Of a stretch of DNA of 64,000 nucleotides, positions 23,069 to 35,480 are shown in pieces. The DNA comes from Merluccius polli. Its lineage: Eukaryota > Chordata > Actinopteri > Gadiformes > Merlucciidae. The position numbers and the translations under genes were made by a program. Location of the stretch: the NCBI GenBank assembly GCA_030340625.1, contig JAOPHQ010003990.1:136001-200000 (forward strand), given 5' to 3'. The notes under the pieces were generated by a model, which was given only the letters and a program-made list of their open reading frames with translations, made no database searches and was not told the DNA's origin. Positions within the stretch are counted from its first letter, which is position 1, and each line of letters starts with the position of its first letter.

Positions 23069-25494
23069 AATATGTTATGATTATGAATATGGTTATGGAT
23101 ATTATAGTAATACAACTAGCATTATTAGTCATTTTGTTTTGGTATTTGGCAAGCGCCATTACTGAACTAACTTTAAAAAAGGAAGCACAATATTTGTGTA
23201 TTTCGAGATAGCATAAAGTTTTTGGTATTCCTAGAGTTGGAGGAGGGTAGCATTAGGGAGAAAAATAGCCATGGCTCCACAATGAAATTCCTCCCCTGGT
23301 TTCAGGCTAACGCAAATGCATTTTTCATTTTTTTTTGCCCAGAGGGTAATCGATGATGGGGGTGACCAGACAACACAGCTGCCATGCAGGTTCAAAGTGG
23401 CCAGCCGGCTCATTCAGATGCACTCTGGTAAACCGTGCACTTTCCGTATTCATGCCGCGTTGCCACAGTGTACCGCTAATACGTAGCATTCTGCGCACAT
23501 ACTCCATCGTACGCTGCACTCTCCCTAATGGTCCTGCAGGTCTGGCCTCCAGACCGAGATGTCATCTATTTACATTACTCTCTCCACATATTCTGCGGGT
23601 TATGACTCCTCTGTGGGCAAAACGATACAAACATATCGGTATATTCTGTGTTTAAAGGTAAGATTTGAGTGTTAAGAGGGAGAGAGAGCAGAAAAGAGTG
23701 GAAGAGAGCTTCCACTCTAAACAACTAAACAACCAAAACAACTACACACCCCCCCCCCCCCCCCCCCCCCCCCCCTCACCTCCCGGTCTCTGCTCCCTCC
23801 CTCCCTAGTTTCACCATTGAGAAGTGTTGCATTTCACGCAACCTGTGATTGACAGGCAAGATAGATTGTCCCCGAACCACAGAAGAGATCCCCTGTTGGT
23901 CAGAAATGAGTTAGGAGTGGTCTAAAATCTAAATTGGCAGGCGCAGTCAACTCCTCACGGTGCATTTCACTCACTGATAGCTGACAGATGGCATCATTCT
24001 TAAATCGACTACTTAAATCTTACCTATAGCACCTTTAAAGCTATTGACATGCTATATTTGCATTGTGTGGGATACCACCAAACAACCAAACAAGTCTTCA
24101 CATAACGCCAAAAATGACATTTGATTTACGCATTGAATGCCAAAATTGCATTCATTAATGCAAAGGGAGGAATAATTTGTGCTTTGGGTTTAGATTTGTA
24201 TTGCCTAGGGCCAAGGCGGTACACAATGACAGTTAAACACCATTGCCGACCACAATTAATGACAGTTGGACACTGTGTAGGAAGTTGTAATTTCAGTTTG
24301 CGCTTAGACTAATAAAAGCACAACATGACACCGCTGCCCTGTTGTTTTTCTTATTGACTATTTTGTTTCTTGTATTTATGTCAGAAAATCGGTTTTAATC
24401 ACACACTGGGAAAACAGCCTCCATAAGACCCTAGCTGACCTCCTGAACCATAAATAATAAGCTGTAAAATGGGTTTACATCATTTATTTAGGTTGTTAAA
24501 TTGTTCTTAGAGCAACTTTTTTTATGAGCCATGGAATGGCAATGTCAATGGTAATGTCATTGGTAAAAGAATGACTAAATGAATAAGGGGACAAACTGGA
24601 GACCAGTCCGGTTGTAATTTGGACGAATAGAACAGCGCGGGTACATTTGGTAAATGGGCATAATGGCCAACAAAGTCACACAGTCAACAATCAGTTTCTA
24701 AAAAAAATGAAACAAACTAGGGGTAGACAAAGGCATTCTTCCATGCTGGCTTTTCTTTACCACTACGGGCTGTTTGTCCAATGTTTTGTCTTTTGTGGCG
24801 ATTGGAGACCAACTTGCTTCGCTGCCAGATGACAGGTGACACATTCTTCAAACAAAACAGGCAATTAGCGTGGGAGTTAAACACAGGTAGAATGGGATTC
24901 GATTGGACTGCATAGGAGTGCCATCAAACATGCTAATGCAGGCTTTATGTGATGGAAGAAGTGACATGTTATGACACATGTGATAACTGGTCAATGTGTT
25001 GATATAATTGGTTGAATTGGTAAACCTGCCTGCATGGACAAACACATCAACAAATGTTTGCTGTGGAGGAGGTTATGTTATTCAATTTGCATGTAAGAAA
25101 AAAAAAACTTTTAATCATTTCGGCAGACTTTGAAAAATTGAACAAAGATAAGAATGGAGATTTGAAGCCACAGTAGTGGAAAGATTGGCTAAAAATAGTA
25201 ATTATTTTCACACATAAGATTGAAGTGGCAAAGGCATTCAGGAGAGCCATGAAATTGAGGATAAGATTTTTGCTCAGTCTGATCTTCTCATCTATTTTTC
25301 TATCCGTCCTCCGTCCCTTGCTCGTTCAAAAACCGTCACCTTTCTGGGGGTAGGCCCTCGATCACAAGTTTTAATGTAAAGGTCGACCCCAACGGAGTGT
25401 CGGCGTATACTAGCTAGCAAACTGGAACACAAATGCATCATCCAATGGACACAAACACTCCCCAAAAAAACGCCTCACACACACACAGACTTAC
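23069..25494. other. presumed fibcd1 intron, no exon seen; poly-C at 23749-23775
   Basis: If the gene continues to lower coordinates, this is intron beginning at the donor at 25494. I found no segment coding for the expected next residues of the fibrinogen domain. The poly-C run is 27 nt. Confidence 0.45.
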
Positions 25495-25591
25495 CGAGCC
25501 AGTGTTCCCCAGTGATCTTGCCAAATCCCTCGCGGTAGGAATCCCACGCTCGGAAGAAGTTCACCGAGCCGTCCTCCCGCCGTTGGATCAC
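25495..25591 (-). CDS. fibcd1: fibcd1 exon: fibrinogen C-terminal domain, second part recognised
   Basis: The 97-nt exon encodes VIQRREDGSVNFFRAW, DSYREGFGKITGEHWL and the first base of a Gly codon. This is the segment of the fibrinogen-related domain that follows GGGWT. It is bounded by an acceptor (ctctgcag) and a strong donor (gtaagt), in phase 0 at the start and phase 1 at the end. The previous exon ends after a complete Thr codon, so WT joins VIQRREDG in frame, as in human FIBCD1 (WTVFQRREDG). The protein is a type II endocytic receptor that binds acetylated compounds such as chitin. The acetyl-group pocket and calcium site lie further towards the C-terminus and are not in this exon. A TG repeat starts 8 nt after the donor. 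It is the last exon I can identify; the next should be at lower coordinates. Confidence 0.95.
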
Positions 25592-25639
25592 CTGCAGAGC
25601 ACCAGAGAGGTCAAGGGTCAGGCAGAATTCACATTCAGG

Positions 25640-25960
25640 GCCAGAGCGAATCCGACTCTTCAGACATTATGAGTGACAATTAGGCCAGGAAACGTGGCCT
25701 TAATCTAGCATAAATGAATAATGCAGATGTTCTCCCCACTAAAAAGGCAATTTGTCGGGCGGTAATAAAGGGAATCCATTAAATCTTGATTGACTTTGAA
25801 TGAAAATTTCAATGCAATCTGCATACCAAATTAAGGCGTAGAAAGGAGGTCATATCTGTAATACAGTAATTTTTAATATGTCTTAATATACAGGCGGGGC
25901 GATTAAATTATCCGCCTTTCTCCACTCCATAAATTATGAAATTCGAGCAAGACTATTGAT
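25640..25960. promoter_or_regulatory. candidate conserved noncoding element in the 16.7 kb intron
   Basis: Microsatellite-free, AT-rich but complex sequence with many homeodomain-like TAAT/ATTA words (for example 'ggcggtaataaagggaatcc') lies about 50 nt upstream of a fibcd1 exon. This is only a composition-based suspicion; conservation was not tested. Confidence 0.25.
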
Positions 25961-26040
25961 GTGTCGAAGCAACTTTTTTCAGCAAGAGTTTCATAAAATG
26001 AAACTAAATATTTGATTAAGTCACGTTGTTTTGGTTGCTG

Positions 26041-26150
26041 TGTGTTGTGTGTGTGTGTGTTTGTGTGTGTTTGTCTCCATTCGTCCGCCTTTGTATCTGT
26101 TCATTTGGGCCCAAATGCACATGTGTGTGTGTGCGTGTGTGTGTGTGTGT
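26041..26150. repeat. (GT)n tracts
   Basis: Two interrupted GT runs, at about 26041-26072 and 26121-26151. Confidence 0.9.
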
Positions 26151-26454
26151 CTGATGAGTGTGGTGTCCATATCACCAATGAAATTCTCTATCCACGAAAA
26201 GTGCTGACGTTTCATGTGTCAAGCTACAGCTGAATTGAAATTGGAAATGTACTCCTTCAGAGGAGAAAAGCGCATGCAAATGGAAAATAGAGTATGACGG
26301 TCGCAAAGTGAAGGTCAGGGTTTGTGTTGAAAATAACAAAACCAATTCCCTTCAACATCTCATGTTCAACATGACTGATCCTGCAACATACAAGCAGGTG
26401 TAGAGCTCCACACTCACAACGCATCCCCCATTGCCACAAGAGCAACAACATCAA

Positions 26455-26760
26455 CGAAGAATCAAATTTTTATAATTGATTAATCATTTAGGTCATTTAT
26501 CGAGTACAAATACCAAACATTTGCTGCTTGATGCTTCAGAAATTCAAATGTTTGGTTCATGGATCATTATAAAATGAATACTTTAGTTTTTCTTGGCTGC
26601 TTGTCAGATATAGCAAGCAAATTTACAACATAATTCTAGACTCCTTGTGATTGCATTTGCTATTATTTATGACATTTTCTAGACTAAATGATGAATCAAT
26701 AATTAAAAAAAATGATGTTGGATTAATCGACTAAGAAAATAATGAGTTGCAACCCTCCCT
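26455..26760 (-). mobile_element. teleost hAT-related dispersed repeat
   Basis: Read on the minus strand it begins 'gggttgcaactcattatttt' and continues 'cttagtcgattaatccaaca' and 'tctagaaaatgtcataaata'. It ends in a TTAATCAATTA-type segment. This pattern of GATTAATCGATTA words with GGTTGCAAC ends is a very common fish repeat. Confidence 0.65.
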
Positions 26761-26767
26761 GACTTCT

Positions 26768-26952
26768 TTAAAGGGCCCCTATTTTACCACCGGGTGTGAG
26801 TGTGTTTAGCCATTACAGGCCGTTTAAAAATGTGTGACATCACAATGACTAGATTAGTCTACCAGCCTACCCAGTGGACTGTACCAACTGGTAGGTTTAT
26901 CAGTTGGCGTGGGTGGGCACGCCAATTTGTGACAAAATAGGGGCACTTTATG
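26768..26952. mobile_element. short TTAA-type MITE
   Basis: The left end TTAAAGGGCCCCTATTTTA is mirrored at the right end by AAAATAGGGGCACTTTA. The length is about 185 bp. The right TTAA is decayed. It is related in style to the other TTAA-flanked elements in the window. Confidence 0.7.
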
Positions 26953-27469
26953 TTAAGCTACCAGCGCAACACTTTTTCTTCCAAAGTACTAGAAACCCCC
27001 TCACCCTTGCAGACACTCATCACATTCCTCCATGCAAGCTAGGAGAGAGAAACTAAACTCCTCCTCTCATCCAGATGACCCTCTCTCCAATGGTCTCTTC
27101 CCACTCCCAAAGCTGAAAATTCCCCCATTGAAAATTCCCCCATTCCCCCGAGATCTTGAGATGGGCCATCATCCACCAGTTTCCATTTTCCTCCAATCAG
27201 AATCCAGGGCTGACACACACACACACACACGTTTGGCAAGACAAGCCTCATTATCTGTAACTTGACCTTGCCCTACGTTGACGACCACCAGCATGTCATC
27301 AACATCATCATCAATATCATCATCATATTTCACAGGAAATAACCCAAGATAAATCGATATGCAGAGTCACAACCCCACACATCATCACCACACTAGTACT
27401 ACTTCTAGCGTGTGTGCGTGTGCATTATCAGCTGCATGTATCTTTGGATTTCCATCCATATCCTATATA

Positions 27470-27525
<56 letters not shown>

Positions 27526-28785
27526 TTTTAATTAAAAAATATTTTGCAAAAAAAAAAACATGCAATCATTTCACTCTAATCTTCTCATGTACAATTTGCT
27601 AATGAAGTTACAATTAAAAGATAATTAGCCTTCATGTGCATTATGTGCATTACTTAAAACATAGAGAAGCTGAATTCCGACCATTAAGTTTCATGGGTGG
27701 ATCGCACTGGGGTGTCAAATATATTTGTATCTTATATAAGGACCCTATCTGCTGCAAGACTTTTCTAAGCACTTGTGTAACTTTGCTTCTCTCATATCAT
27801 CACAAGATCAGGATGGGTTCTTTTTTTCCCCACCAGATCTCCACCCCTTTAGAGAATAACTGAGCGTCGGTTATTCTTCTTTTTTTTTGTACTCCCCTTC
27901 ACCCTCCCCTTACGCCTCCTTTTTCTCCACCCCCGATTTAGCAAACCAAGGGGTGTTCAAACTGGGAGGAGATGACTCGATTATGTTTTGTTCAAACATA
28001 ATGGAGAGGATCTCCTCCTCCTCCTCCTTGTCCTCCTCCCTGCTTTAATCCTATTTTATCCATCTTTCAAAAACCCCCCTTTTTTCCTTTGACGGACGCC
28101 TCTTTCCGCTTTGACTTTGAAGAAACCAGTGTAGTTCAGTCCAATCTGTCCATCTGTATTTTTGCTTAAGTTGTCTTGTGACCTTTTCCGGAACAATGGG
28201 GAGCGCCCATGTTATCGCTGCCGGCAGCCCCCCCCCCCACACCCTGTCTGACTGCAGAGAAAGACGTATGACCGACATCCAACAAGGCTGTCTCATAGTC
28301 TTGATGTGGTAATAATACATTATAGATCAATTGAAATAGGCTATGATTATCCTCCCTTTTTTGGTCAAGAACGAAAATCCCTTTGGGAGGGCGGAGCGAA
28401 ATATCAGTGAGTTGTGCTCTTTTTTCTTCACATTGACATTCTTATGATGCCTTTGCTATGAAGTATTCGTCGAAGTAGCCGGTGTTTAACGCCATACGCC
28501 TGTGACCTTGCGTGCGTGTGTATCCCCCCCATGAGATACGTATCATTCAGTGTTATTGGGTTACTGAGGCTGCTTCCTGGTTACTGCTGGCCACTGGTCA
28601 CCCGAGGCTGAATTTAAAATGGCTAACAGATTAGCAATTAGTCAGCTAGCTAGGTTTTTGATTAGGGTTAAAACCTCCTTGTCAACCCTTCCCTGCTTGA
28701 CTCTCTCCCTCTCTAACAATCCTGTGGACACCCCCTCGGCTATAATTGTAAATTGACCTTGAAGGTCAAGGTGTGTGTGTGTGTG
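26953..28785. other. fibcd1 intron, no gene seen
   Basis: Holds a CA run near 27212-27230, a (CAT) stretch at 27298-27327 and a (TA)n plus poly-T/A block at 27472-27560. Pyrimidine-rich sequence lies around 27870-28040. Confidence 0.5.
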
Positions 28786-28823
28786 TGTGATCACCACAAT
28801 GTCTCGACATTGTGGTGATCACA
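28786..28823. repeat. perfect 38-nt palindrome
   Basis: TGTGATCACCACAATGTC is followed by TC and then by the exact complement GACATTGTGGTGATCACA. All 18 pairs match with a 2-nt centre. The left arm continues out of a GT microsatellite. Confidence 0.95.
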
Positions 28824-30099
28824 GCTTGTGATGACATATAGCGATTTGGACAGGTTTCTAAATACTATACTGAATGGGTGTGGTGTGTGTTTACATGTAT
28901 TGGTACTCAAAGCACATGTGCTTTTTCGGCGTTGTATGTATGTATGAATGAATCGAGCAGCCGCTTCACGTGAAACGCTGCATGTCTGGGCCAGCGCATG
29001 CTTGTTAGTAGTAATTGCCGAATGGAGCTCGTTACAAATGGAGGACTGTGATTGCCCTGCTTTAGGACGCTTTTTCACCAATGCATTCGGACGCAACCCT
29101 AGAAGCAGATCGTCCCCAACATCGGTCACCATGATCGGGGGGGTTATGAGGTTTGGTAGGCTGCAAGAAGGAAGCATTTTACCGATTGCTAGCCCCGGAG
29201 AGAATCAGCTCTCTTGTTATATATCGGGGAAACCATGTGAGAGGGTGTCTTTATGCGCACCGCAAGCCGTATCTGCATATGTAGCGTATGGGTTTGGAAC
29301 AAATTAGGATTCTGCCTTACATAAGACTTTCTGAAAGGGATTCATGGTTGTTTGTTTGTTGACACACATATCTGTCACTCATCGATTTTATTGATCCAAG
29401 GAGTGACAGGCCCCAGTTGCCAAGCTGAGAGAAATGCTTAAAAAATACACACAACAATGAATACAATTTAGAGAGTTTTAAAAAAGTTAGAAGATACTTG
29501 TTTTTTAAGTAGAAACAAGGAAACATTAAATATACACTATGATAGACATGTCCTATTCTGTGATGCACTAATTAGAAATGAAAAACTTGTGTTGAAGTTT
29601 GTTTGGCAGGATGGGATGGGGCTCCTGTTGAAAGCTATTCAAGTAAACAGACCATATACCATCTGTGTTTTCATTTTGTACTCGGCGAAACATTTCAGCA
29701 GGAGAGCAAACCGATTTAACCCATAGAGTTCAGTAGAATTATATACAGGATCATATTCACATTGAGTTAATTGTCAAGCTTAGGGATGTCTTGCCTGGTT
29801 ATGTGTAAACAGCTAAAATCCTTGTAAGATGTGAACAAAACCAATTCTTTACGCTGGGAAGGCAATACAAAAGAGAGCTCAAGAAAAGGATATTGACTGG
29901 GACTATAACTTTCTCACGCATGATCCCTGTGGAAAATTACCAAAATAAATTAACAACAAAGAAGGCTTTAAAAAAAGTGAGAATAAAATTAATTAGTGTT
30001 ATGCCACACTTAGTCAATTCAACATGAGTGTGAAATTGTGGGGGTTTTTTTGGTCGAAAAAAACCATGAAACTTCTACATCTAAATTGACAGTTGTGTG
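28824..30099. other. fibcd1 intron; unique complex segment 28930-29310
   Basis: The segment 28930-29310 lacks microsatellites and is open on both strands (119 codons plus, 128 codons minus). No protein family is convincing. It may be a conserved noncoding element. The rest is AT-rich. Confidence 0.35.
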
Positions 30100-30166
30100 C
30101 TAATTAGCACATATAATAACAGTTAAACCCTCATCCAGTTTAGCTGTTATTATATGTGCTGATTAG
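30100..30166. mobile_element. fold-back hairpin, possible mini-MITE
   Basis: Arms at 30100-30122 and 30144-30166 pair at 22 of 23 positions (left arm CTAATTAGCACATATAATAA...), with a 21-nt loop. The near-perfect pairing suggests a recent or constrained origin. Confidence 0.75.
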
Positions 30167-31108
30167 ACACTACTACTACTAAATGACACCACTCTCATGA
30201 ATGTAAAAGATACAATTGAAATTTCTGTGAATTTGAGGATGCATTGCATATGCTGTATTTATACTAAATATGGATTCCATGTCTTTCTTTTGACCCAAAA
30301 AATACCACAATTTCACACATGACCACCTGACCACCATTTTGTTCCCGAGCGGACCTCCTTCAACCCAATCCCTGAGTGACCCTGTCCACCCAAGACCTCC
30401 TAGAGGTTTATTCCCCTGGCACATTAAGCTTCCCTTTAATCTACCGCATCAGATGATCTTCATCAGACTTCAAGCGGAAGTAGACAACTTTTTTGCTTCA
30501 ACTTATAATTCTGAAGTAAATGTTGATTGCACAGTGTAATGGCTACATAATAATGACACCATGGGTTCTCTATAAGCCTCGCTTTCACTATGGTACTTTA
30601 CCAATATCAAATGATGACAATTTCACTTTATCTCTTTGGTGAACATTCTTGTCTTTAGAAACAAATGCATGTGTGTCCTGTGTTGTTGGTAGTTGCTAGG
30701 CTCTGCGGAAAACCTAAACAGATTGTCTTTGCGACAGCGGTGCAAACAATAATACCACTTGGAGATGCAGGGGGGGACGGGGGGTTGGCCAAGTTGAAAA
30801 GTTGTCTACTTCCATAAGCTCTTCAGCTGGCTATTTGTACAACTGCAGGGGAGCCAGCATCCGGTCCAGATTGACATGGTGCCCAGCGACAGGAAAACCC
30901 TACTGTGAGCAACTGAAAGCTGATTGAGGGAGACTCTACAATCTGGCATGTGATTGCATGCGTGGAAAACAGACAAACAAACGCACCAATATAGCCTGTT
31001 AGCTGCTGGCATGCAAGCACTTTATACAAGCGGCGGCGTGTTTACGCATTATGTCACTTTGGCATCAGACCTTTGGAGTGAGACACTTATAACCCCTACG
31101 ATTCATTG

Positions 31109-31143
<35 letters not shown>

Positions 31144-32186
31144 AACACAAAGGGCTAAATTTAGATTAACACATGATATGATGAATACCAAGACTGAAAG
31201 TAAGAAAGACAAAAACCCAAAAGGCTGAGATTATATTACATAATAGGGAACAGATACAACAAGAAAGAAAGAAATGCCTTAAATGTGTATTTGGTAATAC
31301 AGGTAGGTAACAGATGTGTTTACTCATGAATGCAGTTCACAGTATACTTGTTCAACAGCACTCCTAACATCTGCTTGCTGCTATCTTTACAACCCCACCG
31401 GAGAACACAGATTCTCCCTGCAGCACCACACTGAGGGAGATTTTAACACAGTCTTAAGCAAACACTGGTTCACACCGAGCGCTTACAGCATGCGGTCCAC
31501 TCTTCATCTCCTTCCCCCTTGTAGGGGGAATGGAGGCCTCCTGCTGCAGGAGGTTGGGAACCCGGCTGTCCAATGGACAATCAATAGAACACATTGTAAT
31601 TGTTTGTATTCGGGCTTGGACGCACGGACGCAGCAACTTGATGTGGGCAGCAGCGGGAGACAAAGTCAGAGTGCAGGAGTGAGGGGGAGTTCAGCAGGGA
31701 ATACAGAAACAAACAAACACACACACACACACACACACACACATAAATAAACAAACAAATCAATACATAAAACAGACGGACAGACAGACAGACCGACCTG
31801 AAAGCAGGTAGGCACAAAAGCTCAGAGTCGGGGAGAAATACCTTGGAGAGGAAGAACTAGACAGAGACGAAGAGGATAGGAGGGGACATGAAGCACAGAA
31901 GCAGTGCTGTTGCAAGAAGCTCTTCTTTGTCCTCGGCCCTCATCTGCGCCAAGGAATTCAGTGGAAATGTTGCAGCATCAGCTGCTAAATTGTCGGATCA
32001 CCTTCCCATACACAACCCTCTGAGCTTTGCGACTAATGGCGCTCATTTCCGTAAAGGTCAACTTCACGGCCGCCTCTGCATTGAAAACAACTGCAGAGAG
32101 AGACACCTCGCACACTCTGTCATCACTGTTTGCTCTTCTCTGCTGCATCGTTACCCCACAAAGGCTCATGTGATTGTCTGTGTGTA
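30167..32186. other. fibcd1 intron, no gene seen
   Basis: Includes an (AAAG)n tract at 31110-31144, a CA run at 31719-31743 and a GACAGACA stretch near 31780. No exon recognised. Confidence 0.45.
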
Positions 32187-32326
32187 CACACACAGACAAT
32201 CACACACACACAAGCAAGCACGCATGCACGCACACACACACACACACACACATACAAACGCAAGCATGCAAAGACACGCACACAGATAAACAAACACACA
32301 CACGCCCACACACACACATAACAAAC

Positions 32327-32357
<31 letters not shown>

Positions 32358-32410
32358 ACATACATAACTAAAAATACACACAGACACACACACACACACA
32401 CACGGCACTT
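32187..32410. repeat. degenerate (CA)n array with internal poly-C
   Basis: CA repeats with CAAG/CATG variants flank 17 C at 32327-32343. Confidence 0.95.
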
Positions 32411-33490
32411 CACAGAGTGCCGGTGAATCCAAAATGCATATTACATAGAAAACACATTACTCAACATGGGCAGGCCAAAATACATGGAATGGACTGACAT
32501 ACAAGTCCATTCCTGACATTCAGCAGCGTACACACACAGACATGTTCTGCCATTCTCTCATGTTTTTGTGCCACTGAAAGGACATTTACCGTTTGCATAT
32601 TTCATTGACTAAACAAACAAAAACCGAAAACAACCTCAAACAACCGAAAATAAAAGGAAAGTCTGCCCTTTTCTCGGCTTAGTCCTTCACTGTCCTATGA
32701 GAGGTTGTTTAGAGATTTAAGATGGCGGTGTGAATACCTGGAAGAAGTAACACGGGGCATGGTGAATAAACCCTGATCACTCGCAGCCGAATGGGCACAA
32801 ACTCATAATTATCCCTGACGTGTGAGGATCATGACTATTTATGAGGAGTTGTTTCGCCACACAAGAAAATTCACGGTTACACACTCAACTTTTATTTTTT
32901 CTTTTGCAGCCAAGTTCACAGAAAGAAACACACACGCAGACAACCCTGCAGAACCACCTCTCTCTCTCTCTCTCTCTCTCTCTGGAAGTTTATTTGAAAC
33001 CAATAAACTAACAGGGGAAATAAATATTTAAGGGCCTATGTGGAAAACACAGATATTGAAAACCATACACAGTATATTCTGCAATACCTAAAAGGTTGTG
33101 CAGGCTCCATGAGGGTCAGACAACACACACACACACACACAGTCGTACATTCAAGCTCAAACTTTTACATTTGAGTTGTAGCTGAATATAGTATTTGGGA
33201 GTGATTGCAGTACTTCTGATAAAAGCACCATTTGATAATGCAGAACCTGAGCTGCACTTCCATATATCTGCCCCTGATGTATTATTTACTATTTTACGAT
33301 GGTCATTTTTAGTCCTTTTCCTTTTAGCAAATAAAATAGTAATCAGGGACGACATTACCCTAAGCCATGTGACTGTATTCAAATGGAATTTCAAATCTTC
33401 CTTTCTGGAAATACTGGCCCCTAGGATTACTTTATCTGGGACTTGGCGGCTGCATGTGCATATACATATTTTAGTAGCAGTTGTTATCGT

Positions 33491-33533
<43 letters not shown>

Positions 33534-33723
33534 ATCTGTGCATGTACGTGTGTGGCCGTGTGTGCACGTCGACCGGCGCATTTGCATGTGTCTTGCACGT
33601 GCCCGTTGGCGGCATGCGGTGCATCTGATTGATTATGTGTTAAACCGGTGTGCCCCATCAGGGACCTGTGTGTGGACGGACTGTGTGTTGAGGGGATGAA
33701 GAGGGTCAGACCCACTTCAGCCA
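32411..33723. other. fibcd1 intron; (TC)n 32957-32983, (GT)n 33490-33531
   Basis: Apart from the microsatellites, no recognisable content. The long frames at 33116-33724 run through the GT block and have no domain. Confidence 0.5.
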
Positions 33724-33883
33724 CGTAAGGAATTGTGCTGTTTTTACCATAATGAATTCCGCCATGAACTTATTACAAAAACAAAGTCGTTCGGACGACT
33801 TTCAGCAAAGTCGTTCGAACAACTTTTTTTTTTTATCAACTCATGGAGGAATACATTATGGTGAAACAGCACAACTCCTTACG
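33724..33883. mobile_element. inverted-repeat MITE, about 160 bp
   Basis: CGTAAGGAATTGTGCTGTTT at 33724 is mirrored by AAACAGCACAACTCCTTACG at 33864-33883. The pairing continues inward through CATAATGAATTCC/GGAATACATTATG. The centre holds a second, small palindrome, AAAGTCGTTCGGACGACTTT. Confidence 0.8.
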
Positions 33884-34078
33884 GGGCTAAATTACGGCTA
33901 AATTACAGCCATCATGCAGCCATGCCTACAATAGGCTGTATGTAAACGTTAAAAGCAAATGTTACAGACTTTACTCTCACCGATTCAAATGTGCAGTAGT
34001 TTATAGCAACCCCTCCTCATGAATGTGGGGGCCTATATTGAAACGGCCTACTTGTAAAAATTGCCGACATATTATGCA

Positions 34079-34124
34079 GTAAGGAATTGCGCTGTTTCAC
34101 CATAATGAATTCATCCATGAATTG
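34079..34124 (+). mobile_element. isolated single arm of the same MITE
   Basis: GTAAGGAATTGCGCTGTTTC followed by 'accataatgaattcatccat' repeats the left arm of the element at 33724. No partner arm was recognised downstream. Either a second copy lost its right half, or the two form a larger composite. Confidence 0.7.
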
Positions 34125-35089
34125 CTCGCAAAATGTTGCCTTTCGGGGCTTCTGTACATATATATGTATAAAATATACAATAGTCCGAACTTTTGGGTGG
34201 AAGGCTATGATGCAGCAGCACTGATGGCTTTTCTTCCTGTTTTGATGTTTGACAGCAACACAATAGTGTCAAAAAGCCAACAAGCCTACTAAACATTCCC
34301 GACCTCTGCTGAAGTTAATCTAAACTATGTGTAACGTTTTAAGGTAATACACAGGGCGGTGCACCTTCAACCGATACGCTTGACATTCATCGATTTTTTT
34401 ATTTTCATAAATGATGCATTAGCAGAAATTAGGCGTGTAATCTTCACGCAAGTTTACGCATTTATTATATGGTAGAAATTAACTAGTTGTTCACTATACA
34501 TTTAAAAGGAATATGTTCATTATATTCTACCATTAAATAAGAGAGAACATTCATTATCTTGCCTATATGCTAAATGAATGAAGTAAGTGGGGTTGAAACA
34601 GGAGTCAGTAAAGACAGGGGATTCCAGTCTAAAGATTGATGGGCAAGAACAAGTCTTTTTCTGGCCTGCCAGAAAGGTTGTTGTTGTTTTGTCAAGTATA
34701 CATAGAGGCTCCTTATAGTGTATGGTCACATTCTGCAGATGAAGGGTCAAGGACGGTATCCGTACAAGGAAGAAACTGATGAACAGCTGTGCATTCTGGG
34801 TCAACAGAAACAGGTTAAAAGAAGGGATCGGCGAGAGGCTCCTTAGTTCTTTTGCAAACCAACTCAGATTTTGTTGTTACTTCTTGCAAGTGATAATAAA
34901 GTCTTTTCATCTTCAGACCATCGACTCTCTCGAACCTCTCTTCTTCAGTTTAAGTGTTAGATATGATTTTTTTCCACTACAATTAACGTTGAACTCGGCA
35001 AACTCTTCGCGAACATTTAACATTCGTTGCGCGTACAACAACAGCAGCGTGTTAGAAATGCCACCGTTTGCGGCTTTCCGGATGGTCTA
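34125..35089. other. fibcd1 intron; possible LTR-like segment near 34660-34930
   Basis: The segment ending 'gataataaagtcttttcatc', then 'gaccatcgactctctcgaac', resembles the polyadenylation and U5 part of a retroelement LTR. No paired LTR, primer site or TG...CA ends could be defined. Confidence 0.25.
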
Positions 35090-35480
35090 GCCATTCGTCA
35101 ACCCCGATCAGTCAACGCTAAGGCGTTAGCTTCTACTTCCACCACTTCCCTGCTGGTACCGCTACGCTAGCCTCGAATCCAGCACCTCAGATCCAGCGCC
35201 TCTGTTCTGTTCCTGAGTGCGGGGCGGCGACATACGGCTCATTCCTTATTTAAGTTCAACAGGCAGCCGACGAAAGAACCAGCCAACCAGCCGACAGCCC
35301 CCCCTCTCTCTCTCCATCGCGCTCTCTGGCGCACGCGCACACGCACACGCACGCTCTCTACACATCGGTGAGCCTTGATCCCTTAATAAGGCTAACGCAT
35401 TAGCACGATCGGCTCGACAAAGCTCGGCGGATCAGCTACAGCCGGTGCATTATATAGCACCTTGCTGAGCTGCTGTCTGA
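35090..35480. promoter_or_regulatory. CpG-rich segment, weak candidate promoter or enhancer
   Basis: GC and CpG content rise clearly here. A TATATAGCACC motif lies near 35452 and TTATTTAAG near 35245. The orientation of any transcript is unknown. It could equally be an LTR-type element. Confidence 0.2.

Noticed and set aside
28948..29307. Plus-strand 119-codon frame with MRFGRLQEGS, reminiscent of QRFP, whose gene neighbours FIBCD1 in human
   Set aside because: No clear signal peptide, no terminal FRFGR, the end of the frame does not fit, and it would lie inside a fibcd1 intron. The short match is most likely chance.
33116..33724. Minus-strand 202-codon frame
   Set aside because: Runs through a CA tract, has no domain and no splice context; coincidental.
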